Of a stretch of 64,000 nucleotides of DNA, positions 24,921-36,854 are shown piece by piece. The stretch is taken from contig NC_016134.3 in the NCBI RefSeq assembly GCF_000005505.3, positions 12,196,624-12,260,623 on the forward strand, given 5' to 3'. The notes below the pieces were generated by a model. That model worked only from the letters and a program-made list of their open reading frames with translations, was not told the origin of the DNA and did no database searches. Origin of the DNA: Brachypodium distachyon. Lineage: Eukaryota; Streptophyta; Magnoliopsida; Poales; Poaceae. The position numbers and the translations under genes are program-made. Position 1 is the stretch's first letter. Each line of letters begins with the position of its first letter.

Positions 24921-26443
24921 TTAATGCCCCATGTAACCCGCTGAGCTCTTTGCTGTAACATCTGAAGCTGCATTCCCAAGCCCATACCCGAATGGGCTGG
25001 TTCCATCAAGCTCAGATCCAGATCTCCAAGTTGTGTCTCCATAGATGGAGCCACCACCAGCTCCTGATGAATCTCCAAAGTTCCTTCCATATCCATTGCT
25101 TGATTGGTTGAGTGAAGCATTGACGCCGCCTGATCCAGCGTTCCTTCCATAAGCACCAGGACTCAGATTAAAGTTATTTTCGCTGGATCCATAACCGAAA
25201 TTCCCACTGCCATAGCCTGAGCCAGCACTAGCACCTTGAGCAGGCACAGGAGGGGTTCCCCAATTCACATTGTTGTTACCAATTCCACCAAGGCCCCCAT
25301 TTGCAGATGACATGAAGGAACTAGAGTTTGCAGAGTTGGAAGAGTAATTAAGACCTGAATTACCCCATAGATTACGAGCCAGCGAGTTAAACACTGACCC
25401 AGAATTATCATTGACTCCACCATAGCTAATGTTGCTATTGTATCTACCCGAATTGCCACTGTAGTATGGATTGATCTGACGTCCATACTGGACACTATTG
25501 TTGAAGCTTGAGCTTCCACCAATACCAGGGTTCATCCCTGGGTCAAAATTCATACCAATTCCATAACCACCACCAAAAGAAGGATAACTGCTACGGCCGC
25601 CTGATAGAAGCCCAAACCTTGCATCCATCCTCATTCCATAGCCACCTACTGGGCTTGGATTGTAACCTTGGGTATACCCATTGAGAAAGCTATTGGCCCT
25701 GTTCATGACATAGTTGATTCCACCAGCAGGAGAGCGCATGCTAGGTCCAGGTGATAGCTCCTTAGGAACAGCCCTCTTGACCTCAACCATCTTACCATTT
25801 AGTTCATGGAAGGTTTTGAACAATGCCTTGTCCACAGCTTCTTCTGAATCATAAGTTATGAATCCAAACCCTCTAGGACGCTGTGTGTTGTGATCATACA
25901 TCACGACAACATCAGTGATCGTGCCAAACTGCTCAAAGTATGTCCTGAAGTCTGCCTCATTCACGGTGGACGCAAGACCACCGACAAATATCTTCTTGGT
26001 GCGACTGGGCCCTGGTGATCCATGAGTACTGCCACCACTCTTGCTAAGAGCTTGCTGATCGTCCCTAGGAACAGCTTTCTTCGCCTCCACCTGAAGAAAC
26101 AATCCAAATATTCTGAATTATACACAATGACAACATTTACTGAAAAGCTACAAAGCAGCATATCAGCATGGATCTAGCACATCATGAACCTAACGCACGT
26201 CAGCAAACGCCTAGCACTTACCATGCGCCCATCGATCATATGCTTCTCCATTATGACCCGCTCTGCAACTGCCGGGTCGGCAAACACGATGAACCCGAAG
26301 CCCCGGGCGCGGCCGGTGGCCCGGTCGCGCATGATGACGGCCTCCACCACCTCGCCGTACTTCTCAAAGTACTCCCTTAGGCGGTCCTCGTTGGTATCCC
26401 ACGAGATGCCGCCGATGAACAGCTTCCCGGCGTCCGCCTCCAT
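24921..26443 (-). CDS. RNP1: hnRNP-like RNA-binding protein with two RRMs
   Basis: This belongs to the plant heterogeneous nuclear ribonucleoprotein 1 / Musashi-like group, which binds RNA in the nucleus. Coding exons are 26443-26222 and 26090-24921, joined in phase 0 by a GT-AG intron, giving 463 aa. RRM1 starts at KLFIGGISW (about residue 6) and has the RNP1 motif RGFGFIVF. RRM2 starts at KKIFVGGLAS (about 106) and has RGFGFITY. The remaining ~280 residues are Gly/Asn/Ser/Tyr-rich low-complexity sequence, as in this family. I chose the ATG of MEADAGKLF because it directly precedes RRM1 and follows a UTR acceptor (TTTGTTGCAG, exon start 26469). A donor just after the stop (ATAGAG|GTCAGT at about 24910) points to a 3' UTR intron. 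The symbol follows the Arabidopsis family name and is not an orthology claim. Confidence 0.93.
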
Positions 26444-26987
26444 CTCCCACTCCGCCTCCTCCTTCCGCCCTGCAACAAACACAAAGACATAAGCTTTCGC
26501 ATCAGATCTTACGCCGGCCGATCGAATCAGACACCATCGGATCAAGAAAAACGAGCGCCGGCCCCAGCCGCCGCCGCCAAGATCCGATCTTTAGCGCGCC
26601 GGCGATCCGGGCGGCAGATCTAAAGGCGAACGACAACGCACCAGGAATGCCCGGCTCCAAGAACCGATCGAAACACGCAGCAATTGGGCACGGAATGGAG
26701 CAGAATTTGGAACGGCGGGGCCGCGGAAGAGCGGTGAACAGGGGGCGGGGCAGGGGCGCACCGGTTTTGATCCGAGGAAGGGTCGCGAGCTGGCTGCCTT
26801 AGGATCTTGGGGGAGGCATGGCAACCTCAAAGGCCATACCACGGCACCACCTCCTCCTCCTCCTCTTCTTCCTCTCCTTCCCTTTCTTGTTGTGTGTCTC
26901 TCTCTATTCTATCTCTCTCCTTCCTTTTTATTATTTATTTTCCCTTTTGCTATTCTCTCTGTCCATTTTTTTAAAGCCCTGCGAGGT

Positions 26988-26999
26988 GTTATATATAGG
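26988..26999 (-). promoter_or_regulatory. Candidate TATA box of the RRM gene
   Basis: The minus strand reads CTATATATAAC. It lies upstream of a purine-rich leader and a likely 5' UTR exon ending near 26643 (GGCATTCCTG|GTGCGT). Position and strand fit the RRM gene, but no transcript data support it. Confidence 0.4.
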
Positions 27000-27264
27000 T
27001 GTTCTTTGCAGTTTTTTTAATGCCTCCATTTCCTCTCTCGCTTTTTCTTGCATATGTAACGCTCTTGAAATATTATGCACATTTACTCCACCAGGATTTC
27101 TCATTGATACATAATCTTGTTACACACACATCTTAGGAAATTTAAACATTAATATATGTTTGTCACGTTTTAAATAAAATTGCAATTTTCTATATTTGAT
27201 ATTTAGGCCATTTCGAATTTCATTCTCACCTATTTTACATGCGGTGAAAAAAATTGTTTCAAGG

Positions 27265-28300
27265 CATTCTCTTTCTTTTTACGCGTGGTGAAACGCAACA
27301 CGTTCTCCCACCTTTTGCGTGCGGTAGAAGACAAGACGCCGAATAAGCAATATTATATCACTTTTCAGTTTTTTGTCTTTTACGTAACGGCCGGTGCTCC
27401 TCTCGTGGTACATGGTTTTCTGTGTGCGTCGCTCCGCTCGTGGTGCCTGGTTTTCTCGTGGTACCCGGTCTTCTCGTGGTACATGGTTTTCTTTGTGCGT
27501 CATCGCTGACGCCACATGAACGTTTACTCCTTCAAATCTGCGCAATTGTTAATTAAACAGTCACATGCTTTACTTCTTGTGCTCTCACATTCTTCGAATG
27601 TCACACTCTCCCTTATTTTGCATGCGTCGATAGACAAAGCATTATCTCTCCTTTTTACATGCGATGGAACACAAGGTGTTCTTCCACCTTTTGTGTGCAG
27701 TGTAAGACAATGGCGTTTTCAGTTTTTTTTGTTTGTGTTTTACTTAATGGCGGGAGCTCTTGATCTTGTGGTTGATGGCTTGCTTTGTTCTGTCATTGAT
27801 CATGCCACATTTACGTTCTCTCCTTCGAGTTCCTACAATTGTTAAATAGTCATATGTTTTACCTTGTGCTCTCGCATTCTTGGTGCGCTTCATGTGCTCC
27901 CACATTCTTCAAATTTTATTATCTTCATGTATTATATCCCTTTTACTCGTTGTACAACACAAGGCATTCTCTCCCTTTCGAGTGTGATAGAATACAAGTC
28001 ATTCTCCCACAACTTTGTGTGTCGTGGAAGACAATGTGTCATGTAATCAAATTTGTTTTTTGCTTTTTAGGTTACGTCAGAAGCTCTTCTCGTGGTACAT
28101 GGCTTTATTTGTATGCCATTGGTCGCGCCACATTTATGTTCTCTCCTAGTCTCCATAATTGCTAAACATTCATATGTTTTACCATGTGCGCTCTGCCGCT
28201 CTCACATTCTCTGTGCGCTTTGCCATGTGTTGCCGGATTTTGTGACAGTAATCCCACATTTTTTATTGGTTTCTATCAATAATCATGGGAGCTAGCCACA
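27265..28300. repeat. Degenerate ~320-bp direct repeats (about three units)
   Basis: Three consecutive diverged copies lie at about 27265-27595, 27600-27940 and 27945-28220. Each has the same ordered landmarks: GGCATTCTCTYYYTTTT, a tgyggtrgaayacaag box, TTCTCCCACCTTTTGYGTG, AAGACAA, CTCTTCTCGTGGTACATGG, then CACATTTA.GTTCTCTCC and CATATGTTTTACC. Short open frames here are artefacts of the repeat. Partial copies recur near 28540-28700 and 31320-31450. Confidence 0.6.
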
Positions 28301-28325
28301 CAATAGTTTTTCACTTTACTTGTGG

Positions 28326-28482
28326 CACTACAAGACATATAAATGATAATTTATATGTCATCGGTGGCGCGTTTTATAGGAACCGCCACTGATGGGTGAT
28401 TTTTGGATTTTTTTTGGGTTTCACGAGGAAGTCATCTGCCGCCACTGATAGAGGGTCGCATATAGCCTGGTTCGTACTAGTG
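28326..28482. mobile_element. Small CACTA-like non-autonomous element
   Basis: The left end is CACTACAAGACATATAAATG. The right end is the reverse complement of CACTAGTACGAACCAGG. Internal GCCACTGATGG/GCCACTGATAG motifs resemble CACTA subterminal repeats. Flanking triplets are TGG and TGA, an imperfect 3-bp target duplication. At 157 bp it has no coding capacity. Confidence 0.5.
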
Positions 28483-29100
28483 TGAACAAAATTTTGTGGG
28501 TATATACGATTCAAATGAAACTGCATTTATCTTATTGTTAAGATCTTTAGTATTTCATTATGTTCCTTTTGCCCATTGAAACAACGTGGAGTTGTATAAT
28601 CAAATTTGGTATTACTTTTCAGCCTTTTTCTCTTCTTCGTAGCAATAGGTGATCTTGACGTGGTATATGACTATTGTTACGTGATACTTTGTGGTTGCCT
28701 ACTTTTTTGTTTGGCGAATGTGGTTGAACTTGAATTTTTTTTAGTTCTGACGTGGATACCCTTTGTTGGGATGAGTATTAACGTGACATTTTTTTGGATG
28801 TGGGGTGTATAGATTTTAGGATGTGTTGTCTATATATATAGATGATCTTTTTCATATTTATCCATCATGATGTTTGACTGTTTGCATAGAGCAATTGCAT
28901 ATATGTACTTCTTTATTTGCCACCATGTTTGAGAGAAGGTAAAATTGGATCCATGAATCCTGATCCTCTTGTGCATATACATGCCTTCTGGATTGATGTT
29001 TTGAAATCCAACGCATCTGTTTTGTTAACGAGACACTGCGTTGTAATTTGAACAGGTTAACCCGAAATTTCTAAACTATAGAGCCATGCGTGACAAGTTG
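28483..29100. other. Intergenic, with a partial copy of the ~320-bp repeat
   Basis: At about 28540-28700 the landmarks of the ~320-bp repeat recur weakly (AATCAAATTTGGTATTACTT, then CTTCTTCGTAGC and GTGGTATATG). Nothing else is recognised. Confidence 0.4.
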
Positions 29101-29105
29101 AAGAC

Positions 29106-30430
29106 TGTTGGGAATATGCCCTAGAGGCAATCATGTATGATGTAATTCCTAATGTATTCATAAAGATTATTAAGTTGTCCTTGTTTGAACATCTGATATG
29201 CATCATTGAATATGTGATTTGATTGTGGAACTATGTATTCATGTTGTTCATACTAAATTGTCCTTAGTCATTGAGGTTGTGCTGGACACATAACCTAGAC
29301 TAATATGAAAGTTGGCTGATGACTCGGTTCCACTTGTCATGGGCATGGTGATGTCATTCCAGCTTACACGGACTCGGCTAAAGAGTTTAGCGAGTCGGAC
29401 TGACCCATATTGAGATGCAACGAGTAGGTCGTCATTTGCATGTCTCAATCAATGTAATCCTTAGACCTGAGGTTATCGCACAATCCGAGTTGTGGATCAC
29501 CAACTTAGGTTCTGTCAAACGTTGTTCCGTAACAGGGCAGTTATAAAGGCAGAGTTCGGGTTGACTGAGAATCAAGCTGTGTGATGTGGATAACCAAGAT
29601 GAGATTTTGCCCCTCCGACTGGAGAGATATTCTCTGGGCCCTCTCGAGTGATATGATTCGGGAAGCATGGCCATGCGCGACTCGGTTAACTGTTAACCGG
29701 GTCAATCGACTAAGAGTTAGTCGGATGAATCGTATATCACAGATCGAGAAGAGAGTTGAACTATTAAAGGGATGACGATTAATCGCCTATAGTTCGACAA
29801 GGTATATCGTGAGGCAAAAGGGACTAAGACGTATGTCACATTGGAAGGTACGTCGTCATGACTCGATGGTACTTGGGAGTCGGCACATTCTGCTAGGAGC
29901 CGCTACCGATTGATCGATTGAGAGTCGGACTCCAATCGTGTCCAAGTCACCATGAGCCTGCGGGGTCACACACTTAAGAGCGGGAGCAAGTATTTGGTCG
30001 GGTTGGACCCGAACCGGAAATGGGCTGACAATGCGAGTTGGACTCGCAGAGTGGATGGGCCACAAGTGCTGGAGCCCACTTCCACTCGGTATATAAGCAG
30101 GGGTGTGGGATGCCTAAGGGGCACGGTTCGCCACTCTCATGCGTTGAGAACCCTAGCCCTATTCAGTCCAACCGTCGCACCGGACCTAGCAGTCCGCTGC
30201 CGGAGCTCCTCCTTGCACGTGTGGATACCGGTAGAGGTGCTGTACGTTCAACACTTCGACGATCGCGGGATTGGATCGGCTGGATCGGATCGAGGGACTG
30301 CACTGCATCAAGGCGCTGCATCGATAATCCGCAACTGCGCATCTAGTGGTAATCCTCGTGGCCTTCTACCTCGGCTAGATCTTGGGAGTTCGCGCAGGAA
30401 AAGTTTTGTTTATCTCTACACGCCCCTTCA
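29106..30430. mobile_element. Solo LTR, 1,325 bp, with perfect 5-bp target duplication
   Basis: The element begins TGTTGGGAATATGCCCTAG, a typical grass Copia LTR start, and ends CGCCCCTTCA. It therefore has the TG...CA termini of an LTR. AAGAC flanks it on both sides (29101-29105 and 30431-30435). There is no internal gag-pol and no second LTR, so it is a solo LTR left by recombination. GGTATATAAGCAGG at about 30089-30102 is a plausible TATA region of the LTR promoter. The open frames inside are not genes. Confidence 0.85.
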
Positions 30431-30574
30431 AAGACATACATCTGTTATCTGTATAGAGGTATATATGGACCTGTTCTTTATTTTCAGAATTGCGGGTGCC
30501 TTCTACATTAAAGTTTCAAAACACAAAGTACTCTGCTTAGATAATTAGACTTTCCAATCTTCTTTTATGTTCTA

Positions 30575-30688
30575 CTCCCTCTGTCCCATATTAAGTGTCC
30601 AAATATTACATGTATCTAAACATATTTTAGTATATAGATACACTCATATTTTAAACAAATTTGAGTCACTTAATATGGGACGGAGGAA
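30575..30688. mobile_element. Stowaway-type MITE
   Basis: The left end is CTCCCTCTGTCCCATATTAA. The right end is its near-perfect inverse (CACTTAATATGGGACGGAGG). The ~115-bp unit can fold into a hairpin. TA precedes the left end, as expected for Stowaway insertion. Confidence 0.85.
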
Positions 30689-31576
30689 AGAATACGACGG
30701 ATGGCAAGTCTGGGATTTTCCTTTATTTTCTGTATGGGTGGAAAGTAGGAGTCGTGGCGTTGTATGGAAACCTCAACTCAATGGGCATTGTGGGTATTTT
30801 ACAGGGCCAAGACACCATCGATCAGCCATGTGGAGGTTAATGATCCAGCCATGCCTACAGCCTAGACACATACCAGCATTCAGCCGTAAATGTCCATGTT
30901 CCAAGAGGTATATGCAAAATCTACAAAATATATATATCCTTATTTTGTTTAACAGAGAGCTAGGTCACTTATTAGGTATATGCTAATTAAGTTTTTAGTC
31001 ATATGATGGCATCCATATGGTAGTTAAGCTAAGACTGAGAAAGGTGAGCTAATCTTTAGGACTTTGACTAATTATGTGATTCATATGCTTCCCCGCCACG
31101 CTCACATCATCTGTTTCTACCTCCATCTCCTCCCTTCCCCAAAAAATAATCAATAAATAAAAATATCCATCTCCTCTCTTTTTGTTGCATAACGCTTGTG
31201 AAAGTTATGCACCTTTGATCAGTAAATTTTTTATCCATTTTTTGATGAATGAATAATTTAATTCAGAGTTTTCATCGTGGTACGAATAAGACTAGTGTTC
31301 TCTTATTTCTGAGGTTTAACCCTGCTTTCGAATACCATTCTCTTTCTTTTGGGAGTCCGTAAAAAGCAAGGTGCCATATAATCAAATTGCTAGTGCGTTT
31401 TACGACCGCACATAGTTTCCAATTTGTGCGTAGCAATACAAGATTATATGTAAATTGAATATGTCATCGTGAATTTCCTAAGCAACCATAGAGCCAAGTG
31501 TGAACTAGTGAAGTCTAGGACAAGTACATCTTGTTAACTTGGAGAGAATATTTTAGTAGTAATTAACCATTAGCCT
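30689..31576. other. Intergenic, with a partial copy of the ~320-bp repeat
   Basis: No gene is supported. Around 31120-31450 it resembles 26995-27330: TTGCATAACGCTTGTGAAAG and TTATGCACCTTTGATC, then CCATTCTCTTTCTTTTGGG. This is a dispersed copy of the repeat family to the left. Confidence 0.35.
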
Positions 31577-31599
31577 TTGGCTGTGATGCTGTCATTTTG

Positions 31600-31860
31600 T
31601 TTCAGCATATATATACTTTGGACCGTTCCACGTCAAGATCTTAGTTCCTCTCGCTCTGTCCTTTGGCGTATGATTAGTTTTCGTTTGAATTTAGTGAATA
31701 AAAGGTGTAATATAGTAGCTCATGCTTTAGCTTCTTTTGTTAATGGAGGTGTTGACGATGCGGTTTTGAAGCTGGAGTCGCCTCCGTTCATTGCCGAGCT
31801 TCTCGCTCTGGATTGGAAGGTGACAAAAAAAAGTCTTAGCGAGTGGCCTCCGGGTGCATT
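31600..31860 (+). pseudogene. Fragment of a LINE RNase H domain tail
   Basis: The plus strand encodes LNLVNKRCNIVAHALASF, followed by PPFIAELLALDWK. The NKRCNIVAHALA block resembles the C-terminal end of RNase H domains in plant non-LTR retrotransposons and derived genes. No reverse transcriptase or complete RNase H core is present nearby, so it is a short remnant. Confidence 0.45.
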
Positions 31861-31926
31861 TGCTCCCTATATTTTTCAAGTCGATTTTTTTGTGTGTTTC
31901 AAACATTCTTTAAAAGATGCTCATTA

Positions 31927-31942
31927 CCCCCCCCCCCCCCCC
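31927..31942. repeat. Poly-C tract (16)
   Basis: Sixteen consecutive C residues. A second run of 13 C lies at 38997-39009. Confidence 0.9.
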
Positions 31943-34285
31943 GCGAACTTGGCCTTACATTTTTCCTACTGGAGGGTAAAAAGGAACACTCATGTCTGTG
32001 CATGCTTATGCTTTTCCACCGGCTTCTTTGAGAAGTTTATGGTATCACATTCTTGTGGTATAAAGAGCTTTTGATCTAAAGAAAAGCTGCTGCAGGAGAT
32101 CGATCTAGAGACCACCAAGCACATTTATTAAGTAAAAGGATTTTGCTAGAGCAAACGCTACAATGTACACACAAAATTGTGCTCCTATTAGGCTGGCCTA
32201 ATTAACCGTCTTTGAGGTTCTGATATGATATTTGTAAAAATGCTGCAACGTCAGCACAAACAGATATATCTGTTATGCTAGTATAAAATTTGGAGCCATA
32301 ACTAGGTTTGTACACTGAGAAATAGAAAAGGAGAAATCCTGATATTAATTAACATCAGGTGCTGGCCTGGGTACCGCCACAGGAAAACTGAAATTCACAT
32401 TATTCAAAACAGATTTCTTTGTTTTTGTATTACTAGTTGTACATGCTAATCAAGTTTTAGTTTAAAAATCTGTAGCATGCTATACGTGTATTGTGTCAAT
32501 CTTATGAATTGTCTTGAGGATTGTTTCTCACAATTTCTAGGTGTGGTCTTCTTGGTTGGGAGTGCCTGGTACTCGTCAAGCCCAAAGAGATTTTATTATT
32601 GCCTGGTGTGGATCATGACTCATATTGAACTGGACAATAGACGTATCAGGTAAGTATTTAATGTATGTATCTCAAAACAAATACGTATATCATTCTTAAT
32701 TTGACATAAATTTCATATTGTTGATAATTTTTTATATTTTTCACTACTTTAATCAATTTAATTTAGAAAAGATAGAACGCCTTATAATCTGAAATGGATA
32801 AGCGATTGTTTGCAGCAACAACTGTTGTCTGATCGAACCGGCATGAGTATCTCTGTCTCGTGCGTGACAGCTATAGTTTAGCCTCTGCCTCGCCAAGTTT
32901 TTTTTTTGAGAGCATCCTCGCAAAGAATTTCCTTTTAAAGGGAGTGGCTCAGTTTGCTCAATAGTTAACGGGCCACAACATTAATATGGGCCTTGTAATG
33001 GGCTCATGGTCTGAAAACAAAATTTATCTTCAAAAGACTGGACACGGCCTAGTATTGCAGCAAGGACGCTCGTCGTGAACCTTCGAGCTATGCCGAGCTA
33101 TTTTCGGTCAGAAAACTCAATCTATGACGGATTGATGGTAGGATCATCGAAATCTGAGCGTCACCATGATGTTCAAGAGGATTTATGATGATTATTATCT
33201 TCAACGCGCGCCAATCGTCAACCACATTAGCCTCCACGTCAGATCAAAATTTTGACCACTATTTTTTTTCTTTTTCTTTTCAGAGCGTCACATACGAAAT
33301 TGGGCTGGTCCAACATGAACGGCCTAGGAAACCATTTTCGGGCTTAGGAATAGATGGCGGCCCAACATCCTTCGGGCTGACCACATTTTGACGATCATTT
33401 TCGCTGTTTTGGATCCCCGCATCATGCCTGGCTCGCATGGGCCATGCAATTTCGTCCCTGCTGGGTAGCTCGCATCATCTCGTTGGCCCGGCCCAACTGA
33501 TGAAGAATACAAGGCCTCTTTGTCTGCCCCTTCGTTCGCCTCGCCTCCGGCAGAGCTCAACCGCGGCCCCCATCTCGCCGCCCCTGTCCCGGACGAGCTC
33601 CACCGCCAGACCATCTCTGCCGCCTCGCCCCCGACATCCCTATTTCGTCGCCTCCCGGACAAGATCGACCCCCAATTTCGCGGATCCCATCTCTGCTGAG
33701 CTCCACCGCCGGTCGCTGCATCTCGCCACTGGATTCCGGCTACCCGAGCTCAGGCGTGGCCCCCAGCTTCGCTGTCCATCTTCACCGCGAGTTCAATCAC
33801 ACGAACACGCACACGAACATGCACGCGATAATCACCGGATTACTGTCAAGGGCGCATATGCTGCCCTTTTTTTTTTTCTTATCTCAATCCCACAACTCAG
33901 GTTACAACTTGATACAAGATAGATGCCTACGTGCGTGTATATATATACATCCAAGATCAAGTAATTCGTATCCCACCCAGATTCCAATATGCAAGCAGTA
34001 CGAATTCTATCGGCCACACTTGCCAAAACTCACGGACACGCACTGCACATGCATGCAAAACGATTAGGAAACTAATCAACTAACCTAATTAGACTCAAAC
34101 TCAAGATTAACTCCAACGGTATGGGTTCTTTCATCCACTCTGCCTGGTTCTCTGGATAGGATCCTAGATGCAATGCATGTTGATGCCACCCAGAGAACCA
34201 AACGCTATAAGATGTCATTTTTTATTGTGTTGTTTGCATATACTCAACACGTCCACAGTAGAGGCCATCTTTCTATTGTGTTCTT
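31943..34285. other. Intergenic without a supported gene
   Basis: AT-rich to about 33400, then a GC-rich stretch (33430-33800) with long frames on both strands but no recognisable domain. The GC-rich part could be a captured or decayed 5' exon. I see no consistent start, splice or domain signal. Confidence 0.35.
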
Positions 34286-34382
34286 CACATATACTCAGAA
34301 AGTGGGACTCACATTAATGTTGCAATCTAGATCCGCAAAGTGTGACATGCAATTTTTTTTCATATACTCAGAAAGTGGGACT

Positions 34383-36854
34383 TGTTGGAATTTAGGACAA
34401 GGCCCAAGGCCCAAACTAAATTAAATTCTTGGAAAATCTCAAAAGCCCACATCGAGTAGGTCGGTCCGGGTCGTTGCTTATCTTTTTGGCAGCCGGAATA
34501 TGTCGCATAACAAATCCCGATAATTGCGGAGTCGGTTTTGGTTTCCCAAATCAATGTCGGTAGGTTTCCTAAATCAATGTCGGTCGGTTTCCTAAACCGA
34601 ACCGACGTCCGCATGCGTGCCTATTTAATAAGACGACCCCGGCCTCCGAACAGACACGCCACAAACCCTAGCCGTCGCGTCCACGATCCAATCTCTCTTT
34701 TCACCCCCTCTGCTACTCCATCCTGTTGGCTGCGTGCACAACTCGCCGGGAGAGCAGGCCTTCGGAACCCGGACCTTCGCTGGAGGAAAGTATCTGTCGG
34801 CAGGAGGAAAGGAGGTTCTCATCAAGTCTGTGGTCCAATCGCTCCCGTTTTATGCTACGAGTGTTTTCAAGTTCTCAAAAGGCCTTTGTGAAGATCTGGA
34901 ACACTTAATTAGGAATTTCTGGTGGGGAGATGAACAGAACAGAAGGAAGATACACCGGCTCTCGTGGGACAAAGTGATCCAGCCGAAATCCAAGGGTGGA
35001 GTGGGATTCACAAACATGTTCCTATTTAACCAAGCATTGCTGGCGAAGCAAGCTTGGCGGCTGGTGGACAAGCCTGATAGTCTGTGCGCTAGAGTTATCA
35101 AAGCTAAATATTTTCCCTTCGGAAACCTGCTGGACACTGCTTTTTGTCAGTCCTCCTCACCGGTTTGGCAGGGGATCTGCCATGGACTGGAGCTCCTCAA
35201 GAAAGGGTATATTTGGTGTGTGGGAGATGGAAAATCTGTGGATATCCGACGTCGTAACTGGATCCCGCGAGGTGGCCTCCATATCACAGGGAAAAGAACA
35301 AATACCATAATTAGGAGAGTTTCAGACTTGATCATCCCTAACCTGAACGTGTGGAATGAGCAGCTCATCAGGCAGATTTTCTACCCGCATGAGGCCGACG
35401 CGATCCTCCAGATCAAGCTCCCCACAACAACTGCGCAAGCTTGGGGACGATTGGGCAGTGGTGATCCTTGATTCGGTGGATTCAGTTACTCGCCAAAGAC
35501 TTCTGTTTTTGTGGTGGAGAGCTTGGCACCTTCGGAACGATGCATTATTCAGTTCAGGCAAGGCCACCATTGAGGAATCGGCTCAGTTCATCAGAAGCTA
35601 CAGCCTGGCTATGGAAAATTTGAAGAAGGGCGATGAAGCAATCGTTTGCTGCTTTGAGAGATCTGCTGATTCACTTGCAGCTGCCCCGGATGCCTCATCC
35701 TCCCTGCCGGTTGAGCAGGGCATGAGCAACGCCCCGTCTACCGCCGCAAGGCCCGTGGTCTCCTGGCGCCCACCAGCGGAAAATTGGCTGAAGCTGAACA
35801 CGGATGCCAGTTTTATTCCTCAGTCTGGCAAAGCCTGGTGGGGGGGGCGGTGCTTAGGACCGACAATGGTAGCATTATTGCCTCGGCATGGGGGGGCATG
35901 GATGACTGCCAATCTGCGGGTGTGGCCAAAGCAGCTGACTGTCTCCAAGGTATAAAGTCTCTCTGCCAGAATACAGATGTAAACCTGCTTGTGGAAACGG
36001 ATTGCCGGATCCTTGCTACAGGCCTGATGGCTGCATCCTCACTTCCTCAGATAGATCACCAATGTGCTTCCTGCTACGGGAAATCAGTCTCTCCCTCCAG
36101 TGCTTCAATGCGTCTGATATAAGCTGGATTAATCGGGAGGGGAATGACCTTGCTCATTATCTTGCCCAGTATGCCAGGATGGGTATTGAGTAATCGGTTT
36201 TTAGTTGGTTCAGTCCCCGGGCCTGTCCGGGATCACTGTAAAGATTCATGTAATTTGACACTTTTGGCCAGCTAATGAAATGCCTTTTCTTAAAAAAAAA
36301 GGTTTTTGGGGAGCGTCTTACGCGCTGCTCTCGCTTCATCACGTCCTTGTTTCGCCGCTCTCGCTTCATCACGTCCTTGTTTCGCCGGCTTCTTCATCAA
36401 CAATGGCCAACATTGTCCCCAAAAACGTTGATCCCGCGGCTCAGGCTACCGCTCAAACTCGGCAGCAACAGGTTGCTCAAACTCTAACAACAGCAGATCG
36501 AACAACAGATGGGTGCTGCTGCCTAGATGCAAGCTCAAGCGCTGGCAGCTGCCCAGGAGGTTGCCAAGACGGCTTCTCCAGCTAGCGAATATCGACGCCG
36601 CTGGACTCGTCATCGAATTCAACAAATTTATCAAAGGAACAACCAACTCAGAAAAGGGCATCGTACCATACGTATTCTGCTCTTTCTTATTGATTATGAT
36701 AAGTAGTTACATTATTCATGCTGTAGAATTAGAAGGGTTTTATCGCTATGAATTGCTATTTAGTTTGTCTAGTTTTCATGATAATATCTGTTACATCTTT
36801 TTTGCCATGATTTTCTGGATTGAATATTCATCGAAAATACCTTATTATTCAACA
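34383..36854. mobile_element. LTR-type insertion splitting the minisatellite
   Basis: The element starts TGTTGGAATTTAGGAC and ends TATTCAACA, giving TGTTG...CAACA termini. The split repeat unit resumes at once after it. Flanks are GGACT on the left and TGACT on the right, a 5-bp target duplication with one change. Excluding the LINE fragment inside it (about 34775-36300), about 950 bp remain, a normal size for a solo LTR. GC-rich leader-like sequence and TATTTAATA at about 34622 fit an LTR promoter. No gag-pol is present. Confidence 0.65.
34775..36300 (+). pseudogene. 5'-truncated LINE (reverse transcriptase tail, RNase H) with poly(A)
   Basis: The frame encodes the C-terminal part of a plant non-LTR reverse transcriptase: LSAGGKEVLIKSVVQSLPFY, LIRNFWWGDEQNRRK, SKGGVGFTN and LLAKQAWRLV. 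Near 35440 it jumps, with most of the zf-RVT segment missing, to LFLWWRAWHLRNDALF. An RNase H domain follows (WLKLNTDASF, VETDCRIL, SWINREGNDLAHYLAQ), with frame changes near 35845 and 36065 and a stop at about 36193. It ends in nine A residues at 36292-36300. Truncation, an internal deletion and two frameshifts make it inactive. Confidence 0.88.

Noticed and set aside
25265..25522. Minus-strand frame within the RRM gene
   Set aside because: It is an out-of-frame shadow of the low-complexity tail of the RRM protein.
29952..30548. 198-codon plus-strand frame
   Set aside because: It lies almost wholly within the solo LTR and has no domain similarity.
33437..33922. 161-codon plus-strand frame rich in Ser/Arg/Pro
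   Set aside because: Composition follows GC content and there is no recognisable motif. It may be a decayed exon, but I cannot support a gene.
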